Source: Elusimicrobiota bacterium (GTDB lineage: Bacteria > Elusimicrobiota > Elusimicrobia > UBA1565 > UBA9628). Taken from it: a stretch of 64,000 nucleotides of DNA. Below are positions 39,684-48,141 of the stretch, one piece after another. Location of the stretch: NCBI GenBank assembly GCA_023249675.1, contig JAHFCE010000007.1, forward strand, positions 58,119 to 122,118, written 5' to 3'. Each line of letters opens with the position of its first letter. Positions within the stretch are counted from its first letter, which is position 1. The position numbers and the translations under genes are program-made. The notes beneath the pieces were generated by a model. That model had not been told where the DNA came from, did not search any database, and saw only the letters and a list, made by a program, of their open reading frames with translations.

Positions 39684-40633
39684 GCCGAAACGGCGCGCCG
39701 GCCCTTGAAAAGCCCCTCGACGCGCGGCACCGTCATGCGCTCCGCGAAGTCGTGAAAGCGCTCCTCGATCAGCTCTCGCTCCAACGCCTCGATATTCCTC
39801 GTCGAAAAATCCTCGACATTGAACGAGGCCATGGTCGTGCCGTAGGCCATCGCGCGTTTCAAGCGGCCCACGTCGTTGTGGGGCCCGCCCATAGACGCCA
39901 GAGAGCCGAGAAAGCCCCCGGCGAACGTGTCGCCCGCGCCCGTCGGATCCTTGATGCGCGCCAGCGGGTAGGCCGGAAAGACGAAAAACTTGGAACCGAC
40001 CTTCATCAAAGCGCCATGCTCACCCTTCTTGATGACGATGACGGCGGGGCCAAGCGCGCCGAGCGCCTCGGCGGCCTGCAGCGCATTGGGCGCGCCGGTC
40101 AGCCTCATCGCTTCCTGGTCGTTCGAGAAGAACACATCCACTTTGCAGAGCAACTTCTTGATCGCGGCGGGCTTGGAGTCAATCCAATAGTTCATCGTGT
40201 CGCAGGCGACAAGCGCGGGTGACTGCATCTGCGCGAGCACAGAGGCCTGAAGATCAGGGTCGATGTTCGCGAGAAACACCACAGGCATCCTGCGCTGGGC
40301 CTCCGAGAGAACCGGTTTGAAATTTTTAAAGACGTTGAGGTCGGTGGCGAGCGTCTTCGCGATAGAAGCGTCCTTGCCGTAGCGGCCCGACCAGCGGAAA
40401 GTCTTGCCTTTCGCGACCTTCAGGCCCGATAGATCCACGCCCCGACGCTCAAGCGTGTGGCGATGCGCCCGCGGGAAGTCCTCGCCGACGACGCCGACAA
40501 GAGCGACGTCAGCGAAGTAGCTCGCGGCGAGCGCGAAATAAGTGGCCGAGCCCCCCAACGCCTCCACGCTCTTGCCGGCGGTCGTTCGGACGGAGTCGAG
40601 CGCGACGGAGCCGACGACGAGGATGCCGCTCAC
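39680..40633 (-). CDS. PfkB-family carbohydrate/nucleoside kinase
   Basis: 317 residues. GSVALDSVRT at the start and GGSATYFALAAS (substrate-binding Gly-Gly) belong to the ribokinase superfamily. The C-terminal DPTGAGDTFAGGFLG is the anion-hole/catalytic-base signature with Asp in GAGD. The pattern, including VFFSNDQEAMRLTG, resembles ribokinase/adenosine-kinase-like members; the sugar cannot be fixed. It is translationally coupled to both neighbours by 4-nt overlaps. Confidence 0.92.
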   Translation of the reverse strand: MSGILVVGSVALDSVRTTAGKSVEALGGSATYFALAASYFADVALVGVVGEDFPRAHRHTLERRGVDLSGLKVAKGKTFRWSGRYGKDASIAKTLATDLNVFKNFKPVLSEAQRRMPVVFLANIDPDLQASVLAQMQSPALVACDTMNYWIDSKPAAIKKLLCKVDVFFSNDQEAMRLTGAPNALQAAEALGALGPAVIVIKKGEHGALMKVGSKFFVFPAYPLARIKDPTGAGDTFAGGFLGSLASMGGPHNDVGRLKRAMAYGTTMASFNVEDFSTRNIEALERELIEERFHDFAERMTVPRVEGLFKGRRAVSA

Positions 40634-41346
40634 GAATTCGCGCCGCCCTCGATGCGCTCCATCCAGATCTGGTGCTCGACCGAGGCGGACAGCTGCTTGA
40701 GGCAGTGGTAGATCAGCTCGACGGCATGCTGCTGCCGGAGGTTCTGGGCGACGGCCTCTTTTGTCACCTTGGCCGCGTCCTTCTTCGGCGCGGACTTCAG
40801 AACCTGCGCGTAGGCGGCGTCCACCTCCGCCGGCGAGACCTTCGCCATGCGGTAGAGCAGCTGCTTCAAGCGGCCGCTCTTGATCGACTTGCGGCGCGAA
40901 CGCTCGTACTCCTGGGGGTTCTCGCGAAACAACGCGCGCACCTGCCGGAAGTAAACGTCCTGGTCGAACTGGCCGTCGCGCTGAAACGCCGGCGTTGCGC
41001 GGATGTCGCGGGCCAGCTCGTCGTTGGTGACCTTGAGGCCGAGCTCATCGGCCTTGATCGACAGCATCTCCTCGATCATCATGTCGTTGAGCTTCTCGCG
41101 CTTGAAGCGCGACATCATCGCGTCGTCGACCTCCGTGCCTTTCGCGCGCAGCGCATCGGCATATTGGTTGACGCTCAGTAACAGCTTCTGGGCGGAGATC
41201 TTGTTGCCGCCGATGCGCGCCACGGCGCCGTCGTTGTCGCGACTTGTGAACCAGAAGCCCCCAAGGCCGACGAAACTTCCGGAGAGAAAAACGGAAACGG
41301 TCGCGACGAAGATGCTTTTTTGATGGCGGCGCAGGAACGAGATCAT
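40630..41346 (-). CDS. SurA/PpiD-N-like chaperone domain protein with membrane anchor
   Basis: 238 residues from ATG 41346; GGAG lies 6 nt upstream. The listed start at 41433 would run into the bactofilin gene. One N-terminal helix (FVATVSVFLSGSFVGLGGFWF) anchors it. It is followed by a SurA_N/PpiD-type helical region with VARIGGNKISAQKLLLSVNQYADAL and MMIEEMLSIKADELGLKVTNDELARDI, then FQRDGQFDQDVYFRQVRAL. The parvulin prolyl-isomerase domain that normally follows is absent, so this is probably a chaperone-only form. It assists folding of exported proteins. Confidence 0.85.
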   Translation of the reverse strand: MISFLRRHQKSIFVATVSVFLSGSFVGLGGFWFTSRDNDGAVARIGGNKISAQKLLLSVNQYADALRAKGTEVDDAMMSRFKREKLNDMMIEEMLSIKADELGLKVTNDELARDIRATPAFQRDGQFDQDVYFRQVRALFRENPQEYERSRRKSIKSGRLKQLLYRMAKVSPAEVDAAYAQVLKSAPKKDAAKVTKEAVAQNLRQQHAVELIYHCLKQLSASVEHQIWMERIEGGANS

Positions 41347-41359
41347 GGCAACTCCTTGT

Positions 41360-41782
41360 CTAAGAGACGGGATCGGCCGGTTGGGCCGCGTCGAGCAAAT
41401 CGCGCGAACGGCGCCGGCGGGGCTTTTCATCACCCGAGCCCATCGAGCAGGAGCCCTCGTAAAACGCGCCTTCGTCGATCTTGAGCTTGGGGGTGCGCAC
41501 GTCGCCGGTCACGCGGCCGCTCGATAGAATCTCAAGCGAGCGCGCGGCCACGATGTCCCCGGCCACCTCGCCGGCGATCACGATCGTCTCGGCCGCGAGG
41601 CTGCCGATCACGCGGCCCTTCGCGCCGACCTCGAGGTCCACCGCATCCGAGATGTCGCCTTCGAAGGCGCCCTCGACGCGCAGCGAGCCCTTGACCACAA
41701 GCGAGCCGTGAAAGAAGGCGTCCTCGCTGATCAAGGTCATGCCCTCGCGCGCGTCGCCGCGTCCGCCCTTCTCCCAGAACAT
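41360..41782 (-). CDS. Bactofilin
   Basis: 140 residues from ATG 41782, in a TGATG overlap with the peptidase stop. The track lists it only as the tail of a long shadow ORF. The core (about 15-110) is repeated beta-helix: SEDAFFHGSLVVKGSLRVEGAFEGDISD, then VGAKGRVIGSLAAETIVIAGEVAGDI, the short hydrophobic/Gly rungs of DUF583 bactofilins. The Arg/Lys-rich C-terminal tail suits membrane or DNA contact. It polymerises into cytoskeletal filaments that localise cell-wall enzymes. Its pairing with an M23 peptidase is the typical arrangement (for example CcmA with Csd peptidases). Confidence 0.93.
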   Translation of the reverse strand: MFWEKGGRGDAREGMTLISEDAFFHGSLVVKGSLRVEGAFEGDISDAVDLEVGAKGRVIGSLAAETIVIAGEVAGDIVAARSLEILSSGRVTGDVRTPKLKIDEGAFYEGSCSMGSGDEKPRRRRSRDLLDAAQPADPVS

Positions 41783-42765
41783 CAGGAGCGGACCTTCAAG
41801 CCGCGCGGCGCGTAGCCGAGCAGGTCGGGTCCGGAGCGAACCTTCAGGTAGGACATCGGATCGACGGGGCGGCCTTGGCGCCACACCTCGTAGTGCAGGT
41901 GCGCGCCGGTCGAACGTCCGGTGGTGCCCATGTACGCGATCACCTGGCCGCGCATGACGCGCTCGCCGGCCTTCACGAGCGCCTTGGAGGTGTGGCCGTA
42001 CAAAGTGCTCACGCCGTAGCCGTGGTCGATGACGAGCATGTTGCCATAGCCGTGGGACCAGCCCGAAAAGCGGACGGTGCCGTCGGCGGTCGCGTGCACG
42101 AGCGTGTCGGCGGCGTTGGCGATGTCGAGGCCCGAGTGGAACTCGCCGGTCTCGCCCTCGCCGCCATGCATCGGCGAGAAGCGGTAACCGAACAACGAGG
42201 TGATCGCGCCTTCGGTGGGCCAGAGGCTCGGCGTCGCGTTGCGCAGGCTCTTCTGGTTGCCGACATACCAGCCGATCTCCTGGAAGCTCGCCAGGCGGCC
42301 TTCCGCGTCCCGGCGCAGGCGCGCGATCTCGCGATGCCAGTCCGCCTGGCGGATGGCGGAAGCCCCGCCGCCCAGCATCGCGCCAAGGCTGAGACGGTCG
42401 GCCAGAGTCGGCCCCCCGACGCCGGTGGCGGCATCGATCGGGTCGCGGCTGCCGGCCATGGTCAGCAGGCCCCGCAGCTGACGGTCGGTGCTCCGGGCCT
42501 GGTCCAGAATGAAGCGCGCGCGGTCCATCTCCTGGGCCAGACGGGTCATCTTGGCCAGCATGACCTGGTTGTCGGCCTTGGTGATCCAGTAATCGACGTG
42601 CCGGCCGACCACCACGCCCGCCCCCACGGTCATGGCCGACCATAATCCCAACCAAAAGAGGAAAAAACCCGTAGAACACTGCCAGCGCCAGAGCTTCCTC
42701 TGGGTCTGGGGGATGATGAGAACGGTCAGGCGGCGGGACAGAGCATCGAGGATTTTCTTGCGCAT
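41782..42765 (-). CDS. M23-family peptidoglycan endopeptidase, membrane-anchored
   Basis: 327 residues. A cytoplasmic N-terminus is followed by one helix near 30-52 (GFFLFWLGLWSAMTVGAGVVVG) and a coiled-coil-like stretch (about 60-165). The LytM domain has FHSGLDIAN near 213 and HLHYEVW near 293, with HxxxD and HxH zinc ligands and GYGNMLVIDHG between. All ligands are present, so it should be an active endopeptidase. It starts the operon M23-bactofilin-SurA-like-PfkB-ABC-ABC-deacetylase, which reads as a cell-shape and envelope-building unit. Confidence 0.95.
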   Translation of the reverse strand: MRKKILDALSRRLTVLIIPQTQRKLWRWQCSTGFFLFWLGLWSAMTVGAGVVVGRHVDYWITKADNQVMLAKMTRLAQEMDRARFILDQARSTDRQLRGLLTMAGSRDPIDAATGVGGPTLADRLSLGAMLGGGASAIRQADWHREIARLRRDAEGRLASFQEIGWYVGNQKSLRNATPSLWPTEGAITSLFGYRFSPMHGGEGETGEFHSGLDIANAADTLVHATADGTVRFSGWSHGYGNMLVIDHGYGVSTLYGHTSKALVKAGERVMRGQVIAYMGTTGRSTGAHLHYEVWRQGRPVDPMSYLKVRSGPDLLGYAPRGLKVRS

Positions 42766-42785
42766 GCAATTTTTCCGTCGGTGAT

Positions 42786-42794
42786 GTTATAACA
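42786..42794 (-). promoter_or_regulatory. Extended -10 (TGTTATAAC) of the M23-bactofilin operon
   Basis: TGT-TATAAC on the minus strand is 20 nt before the M23 ATG, giving a leader of about 13 nt. Confidence 0.45.
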
Positions 42795-42840
42795 GACTCG
42801 ATCAGACCTGTCAACGAAATCTTATTCGACGTTTCCCCTC

Positions 42841-42870
42841 TTGACAGACCCTGTGGGCCGGGCTTACACT
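42841..42870 (+). promoter_or_regulatory. Consensus promoter, leaderless start of the HD gene
   Basis: TTGACA (42841-42846), 18-nt spacer, TACACT (42865-42870), then 7 nt to ATG at 42878. It is the only leaderless promoter here with a perfect -35. Confidence 0.7.
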
Positions 42871-42877
42871 GCTGGAC

Positions 42878-44728
42878 ATGCGGCCCTCGCGAGCAATCCA
42901 GTTGCTCCTCAGCATCATCGCCCTGGCCCTCCCGGTCAGCGCTCAGATAAAGGCTAACGCCGGCGCCGACGCGGCCGTCGGCGGAACCGGTCAGGTCGGC
43001 TCCTCCCTTAATTCAGGCGGAGCGGCAGCGACCGGGCTTCCGGGCGCCGGCCAGCTCTCCCCCCTTCCCCTCTCTCTCAGCCTTCCCCCGTCGGCCCTCG
43101 CCACGCCGCCGCGGCCCGCAGCTGAAGAGACATCCGCTCCCCAAGCCGCCGTTTCACCCGAGCCGCCCGCCTCGCCCTCCGTCGCGCCCGCCAATACGCC
43201 CAACGACCCGCCTCATTTCATTGAAGCCTTGGCTTCTCTCGGCGTGCCGGCCGCCTTGACCGAGCGCCTGCAGGCCTTCCTCACGGTGCGCCACCCGGGC
43301 GAGCAGAGCAAAATTTACCATCGCCTCAAGCATTCCCAAGAAGTCGCCGATCTCACCGCGCGCATCGCCTCGGACCAGGAGCTTTCCGCCGAGAAGAAGA
43401 TCCTGCTGATCTTATCCGCCGCGCTGCACGATGTGGACCCGGACCGGACCAAGCACACCCCTGCGCGCGCGCCGGTCACGATCGCCTATCTCGGCTCGGA
43501 CGACGCGGCCCGCGGCCTGCTCCTGGACTTCGGCAACCGCTACGGCTTCACTGCGGCCCAAGTCAAGGCTCTGATCATGGCCACCGACTTCGACTTGGAC
43601 CCGGCCAAGATGCAGCGGATACAAGCCGCCTTCGCTTCGGCCGCTCAAGAAGCCTTCCCCGCCGAGCCCGACTGGGCCCTGAATTGGGGCAAGCGTCTCG
43701 CCTTCGCCGACCAGGCCTCCACATACGTCGGCTCGCCGGCCGAGGCGCGCAAGCGCGTCGCGGGCCTCGCGGTCGAAATCCGCACCCAGCTCGAGGCGAT
43801 CGGCAAGGGACCGGGTCCGAGCAACGAGGTGATCCTCGCCGGCACCTACAAGTTCCTGAGCGTCCTCAAACAGAACCCGCTTTTCGCTCTGCTCCCCGAT
43901 GAGCAGCGCCGAAACTTCGAGACCGTGTACGCCTACTTCGCGACGCGGCAAACGCCCGCGGCCTGGACCGCTGAGTCCGCCCCCGCCCCGGCGCGCGCGC
44001 CTCCCCGCCTCGATCAAGACGCCGCTCAGCGCTACATCAACGGCATCATGGGCGGCCGCGCCCCCACCGACCGCGAAGCCGACGCTCTCCTCGGCGACTG
44101 GCTCAATGAAAACGCCATCCCCCTCCAGTCTCAACAGGCTCAAGATATCCGCGCAGCGCTCCTGCCCGCGAAAGCCGGAGCCGACGCCGCGACCGCCGCC
44201 CAGCTCGACCCGGCCCTGCGCCGCCATGCCGCCTTGCTCATCCGCATCGCCGCCGAGCACCGCGTCACCGTTTCGTACGTCGAGTCCGTGATCGTCAAGC
44301 GCGGCCTCCTCCGACGCCTCAACATCATCCCCGACGCAAGCCTTGAGAACCAAATAGATCAAGCGCTCATCAACGCCGAACTCGAGCGCGCCGTCTCCGC
44401 CTACCCCAAGAACGCGCAGGGCGAGCTCATGCGCTCAGTCGCCCAAGTCATGGGAACGAAGGGAGGCAAGTCCCTCGAGGAAATCTCCCGCAATGGTGCC
44501 TTTCTGTACGCCGACTTCAGCGCCAGGAATTTCCTGAACGGCCGCGCCAGCCGCGATCCGGATATTCAGGGCCACACAATCGTCTTCTACGTCACGCGCA
44601 AGGACGGCCAATGGCGCCTGGAGGGCTACCGCCAGGCATCTCGGAGCGTGACGCCCGATCTCGCCTATATCAACGCCCTGAAGGCCTGGCTGCGCGCCGG
44701 CGGCATCCCCTCCTCCGACTTTTTCTGA
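42878..44728 (+). CDS. Exported HD-domain phosphohydrolase-like protein
   Basis: 616 residues. The signal peptide is MRPSRAIQLLLSIIALALPVSA. A Gly/Ala/Pro low-complexity region follows to about 110. The HD fold is near 130-290: KIYHRLKHSQEVADL with His 152, and LSAALHDVDPDR with the metal-binding His 184-Asp 185. The remaining 300 residues contain an Ala/Pro linker near 365-385 and a helical C-terminal domain with no family I recognise. HD proteins normally hydrolyse cytoplasmic nucleotides or phosphoesters, so the export signal is unusual. It diverges from the M23 operon. Confidence 0.85.
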   Translation: MRPSRAIQLLLSIIALALPVSAQIKANAGADAAVGGTGQVGSSLNSGGAAATGLPGAGQLSPLPLSLSLPPSALATPPRPAAEETSAPQAAVSPEPPASPSVAPANTPNDPPHFIEALASLGVPAALTERLQAFLTVRHPGEQSKIYHRLKHSQEVADLTARIASDQELSAEKKILLILSAALHDVDPDRTKHTPARAPVTIAYLGSDDAARGLLLDFGNRYGFTAAQVKALIMATDFDLDPAKMQRIQAAFASAAQEAFPAEPDWALNWGKRLAFADQASTYVGSPAEARKRVAGLAVEIRTQLEAIGKGPGPSNEVILAGTYKFLSVLKQNPLFALLPDEQRRNFETVYAYFATRQTPAAWTAESAPAPARAPPRLDQDAAQRYINGIMGGRAPTDREADALLGDWLNENAIPLQSQQAQDIRAALLPAKAGADAATAAQLDPALRRHAALLIRIAAEHRVTVSYVESVIVKRGLLRRLNIIPDASLENQIDQALINAELERAVSAYPKNAQGELMRSVAQVMGTKGGKSLEEISRNGAFLYADFSARNFLNGRASRDPDIQGHTIVFYVTRKDGQWRLEGYRQASRSVTPDLAYINALKAWLRAGGIPSSDFF

Positions 44729-44744
44729 AGACGGGCCGGGGATG

Positions 44745-44753
44745 TGATAAAAT
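44745..44753 (+). promoter_or_regulatory. Extended -10 (TGATAAAAT), leaderless start
   Basis: TGA-TAAAAT is followed by CCCCGC (6 nt) and ATG at 44760. Confidence 0.6.
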
Positions 44754-44759
44754 CCCCGC

Positions 44760-45257
44760 ATGAACGCCGCCCCCGACTGCCCCTGCGGAAGCAAGACGTC
44801 TTTCTCGGCCTGCTGCGAGCCCTACATCACCGGCCAGGCCGCGGCCCCGACGGCCGAAGCCCTGATGCGCGCCCGCTACACGAGCTACGCGACCGGCAAG
44901 ATCGACTTCATCGAGAAAACCCACGCGCCCGAGAGCCGCGCCGACTTCGACCGCAAGGCCTCCGAAAAGTGGGCCCGGGACAGTTCCTGGAAAGGCCTCG
45001 CCGTGGTGGCGACCAAAGACGGCGGCCCCGCCGATTCGACCGGCGTCGTGAGCTTTGTCGCCGGCTTCTCCCAAGGCGGTAAGGACTATGAACACCATGA
45101 GATCGCCACCTTCCGTAAAGAAGGAGCGAATTGGCTGTTCGTGGATGGCAAGTCCCCCAAGCCCGAGACGGTCGTCAACACCGGCCCCGACGTGGGCCGC
45201 AACGACCCCTGCCACTGCGGCTCCGGCAAGAAGTTCAAGAAGTGCCACGGTCATTAG
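44760..45257 (+). CDS. YchJ-family protein with two SEC-C zinc motifs
   Basis: 165 residues. An N-terminal SEC-C-like motif ([17 protein letters not shown]) leads into the YchJ NTF2-like middle domain ([45 protein letters not shown]). A full C-terminal SEC-C ([19 protein letters not shown]) resembles the SecA tail that binds zinc and SecB/ribosome. The role of YchJ proteins is not established. It ends 14 nt before alaS and is probably co-transcribed with it. Confidence 0.9.
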   Translation: MNAAPDCPCGSKTSFSACCEPYITGQAAAPTAEALMRARYTSYATGKIDFIEKTHAPESRADFDRKASEKWARDSSWKGLAVVATKDGGPADSTGVVSFVAGFSQGGKDYEHHEIATFRKEGANWLFVDGKSPKPETVVNTGPDVGRNDPCHCGSGKKFKKCHGH

Positions 45258-45271
45258 CCGATGTCGCGATC

Positions 45272-47872
45272 ATGAAGACAAGCTCACAACTCCGAAGCGG
45301 CTACCTTGATTTCTTCGTCCAGAACGGCCATACGCTCAAGGCCTCCGCGCCCATCGTCCCCTCAGGCGACGCAACACTCATGTTCAACTCGGCCGGCATG
45401 GTGCCGTTTAAGCCCTATTACCTCGGTCTGAAAACCGACCTCACGCGCGCCACCTCCGCGCAGAAATGCTTCCGCACAACCGACATCGAGCGCGTCGGCA
45501 CCACGCTTCGCCACATGACGTTCTTCGAGATGCTCGGCAATTTCTCCTTCGGCGACTACTTCAAGGCCGAGGCCGTGTCCTGGGCGTGGGAGTACCTGAC
45601 CAAGGAAGCCGGCCTCGACCCGAAGCGCCTGCACCCGACGGTCTTTAAGGAAGATGATGAAGCGGTTCGCTTATGGGCGACAGTCGGCGCGCCGAACCCC
45701 GCCGTGCGCCTGGGCGAGGACACCAACTTCTGGAACATGGGTCCGACGGGGCCGTGCGGGCCCTGCTCGGAGATCTATTATGATCTCGGCCCCGAGTTCG
45801 CCTCGGGCCAGGACGACGTGGTCGGCGGCGACGGCGACCGCTACATCGAGATATGGAACCTGGTGTTCACCGGATTCGACCGCCAGCCTGATGGGAGCTT
45901 AAAACCCCTCGCACGGCCCTGCATCGACACCGGCATGGGCCTTGAGCGCCTCGCGTTCTGCGCGCAGGCGACGAAGTCCCCCTTCCACACCGACCTGTTC
46001 GCGCCGATCGTCACGAAAGCCGCCGAGATCATCGGCGCAGACCCGGCGGACCCCAAGCACGCGCTCGGCTTTCGCGTCATCGCCGACCACGCGCGCGCGG
46101 CGACCATGCTCATGAGCGAGGGCATCATCCCCTCGAACGTCGAGCGCGGCTACGTCCTGCGCCGCCTCGTGCGCCGCGCGGCGCGCTACGGCCAGCTGAT
46201 GGGCTTTGACCGCCCGTTCCTGCATTTCCTCGTCCCCGCCGCAATCGACATCTTCGCGCCGGGGTACCCGGAGCTGCGCGCGGCCTCGGAGCAAGTCTCG
46301 GCCGTCATGAAGACCGAGGAGTCCAAGTTCCTCGAGACGCTTCACGCGGGCGAAGGCGAGCTCGCCAAGGCGCTCGAAAAGTCCGGCAAGACGCTTTCCG
46401 GAGAGGCCGCGTTCCGGCTCTACGAGACGTTCGGCTTTCCTCTCGAGATGACGAAGGAGATCGCAAGCCAGCGCGGAATCTCCATCGATGAAAACGGCTT
46501 CAAGGCCGCGCAGGAAAAGGCGGTCGAGATCGCGCGCGCGTCCTGGAAAGGGTCCGGCGAGAAAAATCTGACGGCGCTGGTCTCCACGGCGGCGAAGACG
46601 GAATTTCTCGGGTATGCCGCCGATGAGACGAAGGCCAAAATCGTCGCGTCGGCGCCAGGCATGGCCGCTTTCGACAAGACCACGTTCTACGCGGAGGGCG
46701 GCGGGCAAGTCGGGGATACCGGCGACATCGTTTCCGCCGATGGACGAACGGTTCTCGCGCGCGTCGTCGACACGCAAAAACAGAACGACGTTTTCGTGCA
46801 CATCCTCGAAGACAGCACGACCCTCCCGGCGGGGACCGAAGTCATTCTGCGCGTCGACGCCCAACGGCGGGCTCGGATCAAGCCCCACCACACCGCGACC
46901 CATCTGATGAACGAAGCTCTCAAGCGCGTGCTCGGCGGCGGAATCCGCCAGGCCGGCTCCTACGTGGGTCCCGACAAGCTGCGCTTCGACTTCACCCATG
47001 CGAAAGCGCTCACGCCGGAGCAGATCGCTCAAATCGAGATCCTCGTCAACGATGAGATCAAGGCGGCGCATCCGGTCGTGCCTCAATGCCACCCCGTCTC
47101 GAAGGTCTCAGAATTCGGCGCCACGACCTTGCTCGGCGAAGACTACGGTTCAGAACCGCGTTTTCTGCTGATCGGGCCGAAGGGATGGAGCGAGCCGAAG
47201 AACCGATTCAGCCTCGAGTTATGCGGCGGCGTCCACGTGGACAACACCTCCGAGATTCTTGCGTTCAAGATCACAAAGGAAGCCTCGGCCTCCTCCGGCG
47301 TGCGCCGCATCGAGGCGATCGCGGGCAAGGCCGTCGAGGAATACGCCGCCGCCCAGCACGCCGCGAAGCTGAGAGCGAACAGCGAGGCCGCCGCAAAGGC
47401 CGAGTCTCTGGCCGCGTCGATCCGCGCTCTCGGGGGCAAGGCCGAGGCCGCGGAAGGGCTCAAAGCGCTTGAGAACAAGCTCGGCCAGTTGAAGGCCTCC
47501 CGGCTCGCCGCCCAGGCCCAGGCCGGCCGAAAAATCGTCGAGGTCAAAGGCGTGAAAATTGTCCTCCAGCGCCTCCAAGGCGCGGACCCAAAATCCTTGA
47601 GAGGGCTCTCGGACAAGATTGTGGCCGAAGTCGGCTCCGGCCTCGTGTTCCTCGCCGCGCCCGGCGAAGGCAAGCTCTCGTTCGTGCTCGCGGCCACGCC
47701 GGACATGGCGGCCAAAGGCGTCGATGCGGCGAAAATCGCCAAGGCCTTCGCCTCCGCCCATGGCGGCTCGGCGGGCGGCCGCGCGGATTTCGCTCAAGGC
47801 GGGACCGCGGATGGAGACTGGGACAAAGCCGTGGAAAGCCTCACCGCCTTGATCGGCTTGGAGAGAACATGA
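45272..47872 (+). CDS. alaS: Alanyl-tRNA synthetase
   Basis: 866 residues from ATG 45272; the track start at 45131 lies inside the previous gene. The aminoacylation domain begins SSQLRSGYLDFFVQNGHTLKASAPIVPS, with FNSAGMVPFKPYYLG and RHMTFFEMLGNFSFGDYFK (motif 2). The editing domain has HHTATHLMNEALKRVL plus the distal Cys/His pair in CGGVHVDNT. The C-Ala region near 770-850 ends the protein. It charges tRNA-Ala and clears mischarged Ser/Gly. Its stop overlaps the start of a small gene by ATGA. Confidence 0.97.
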   Translation: MKTSSQLRSGYLDFFVQNGHTLKASAPIVPSGDATLMFNSAGMVPFKPYYLGLKTDLTRATSAQKCFRTTDIERVGTTLRHMTFFEMLGNFSFGDYFKAEAVSWAWEYLTKEAGLDPKRLHPTVFKEDDEAVRLWATVGAPNPAVRLGEDTNFWNMGPTGPCGPCSEIYYDLGPEFASGQDDVVGGDGDRYIEIWNLVFTGFDRQPDGSLKPLARPCIDTGMGLERLAFCAQATKSPFHTDLFAPIVTKAAEIIGADPADPKHALGFRVIADHARAATMLMSEGIIPSNVERGYVLRRLVRRAARYGQLMGFDRPFLHFLVPAAIDIFAPGYPELRAASEQVSAVMKTEESKFLETLHAGEGELAKALEKSGKTLSGEAAFRLYETFGFPLEMTKEIASQRGISIDENGFKAAQEKAVEIARASWKGSGEKNLTALVSTAAKTEFLGYAADETKAKIVASAPGMAAFDKTTFYAEGGGQVGDTGDIVSADGRTVLARVVDTQKQNDVFVHILEDSTTLPAGTEVILRVDAQRRARIKPHHTATHLMNEALKRVLGGGIRQAGSYVGPDKLRFDFTHAKALTPEQIAQIEILVNDEIKAAHPVVPQCHPVSKVSEFGATTLLGEDYGSEPRFLLIGPKGWSEPKNRFSLELCGGVHVDNTSEILAFKITKEASASSGVRRIEAIAGKAVEEYAAAQHAAKLRANSEAAAKAESLAASIRALGGKAEAAEGLKALENKLGQLKASRLAAQAQAGRKIVEVKGVKIVLQRLQGADPKSLRGLSDKIVAEVGSGLVFLAAPGEGKLSFVLAATPDMAAKGVDAAKIAKAFASAHGGSAGGRADFAQGGTADGDWDKAVESLTALIGLERT

Positions 47873-48129
47873 CCGTTTCAAACGACGTCGCCGCTCAAAT
47901 TGACGCGGCCTTCGATTTCCGCGGCCACGTGACCGTCCGCTTCGCCGACGGCAAAACGCTGGAAGGCTATCTGTTCAACCGTGAGTTGACGCCGATGACA
48001 GGCGAAGCCTACATCGAGCTGATCCCGAAAGACTCCGATCAGCGCCTGCGCTTTGCCGCCGCGTCGGTCCAGTCCGTGGCGATCACCGGCAAGGACTTCG
48101 CCTCGCCCTTCGTGCCGCCGAAGCCCTAA
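47869..48129 (+). CDS. Small beta-barrel-like protein coupled to alaS
   Basis: 86 residues. DFRGHVTVRFADGKTLEGYLFNREL followed by EAYIELIPKDSDQRLRFAAASVQSVAITG suggests a five-stranded SH3/Sm-like small barrel. The family is not certain; I cannot name a function. The ATGA overlap with alaS implies coupled translation. It ends 12 nt before the convergent ABC-F gene, with no room for an intrinsic terminator. Confidence 0.75.
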   Translation: MTVSNDVAAQIDAAFDFRGHVTVRFADGKTLEGYLFNRELTPMTGEAYIELIPKDSDQRLRFAAASVQSVAITGKDFASPFVPPKP

Positions 48130-48141
48130 AATCTTTCCAGG

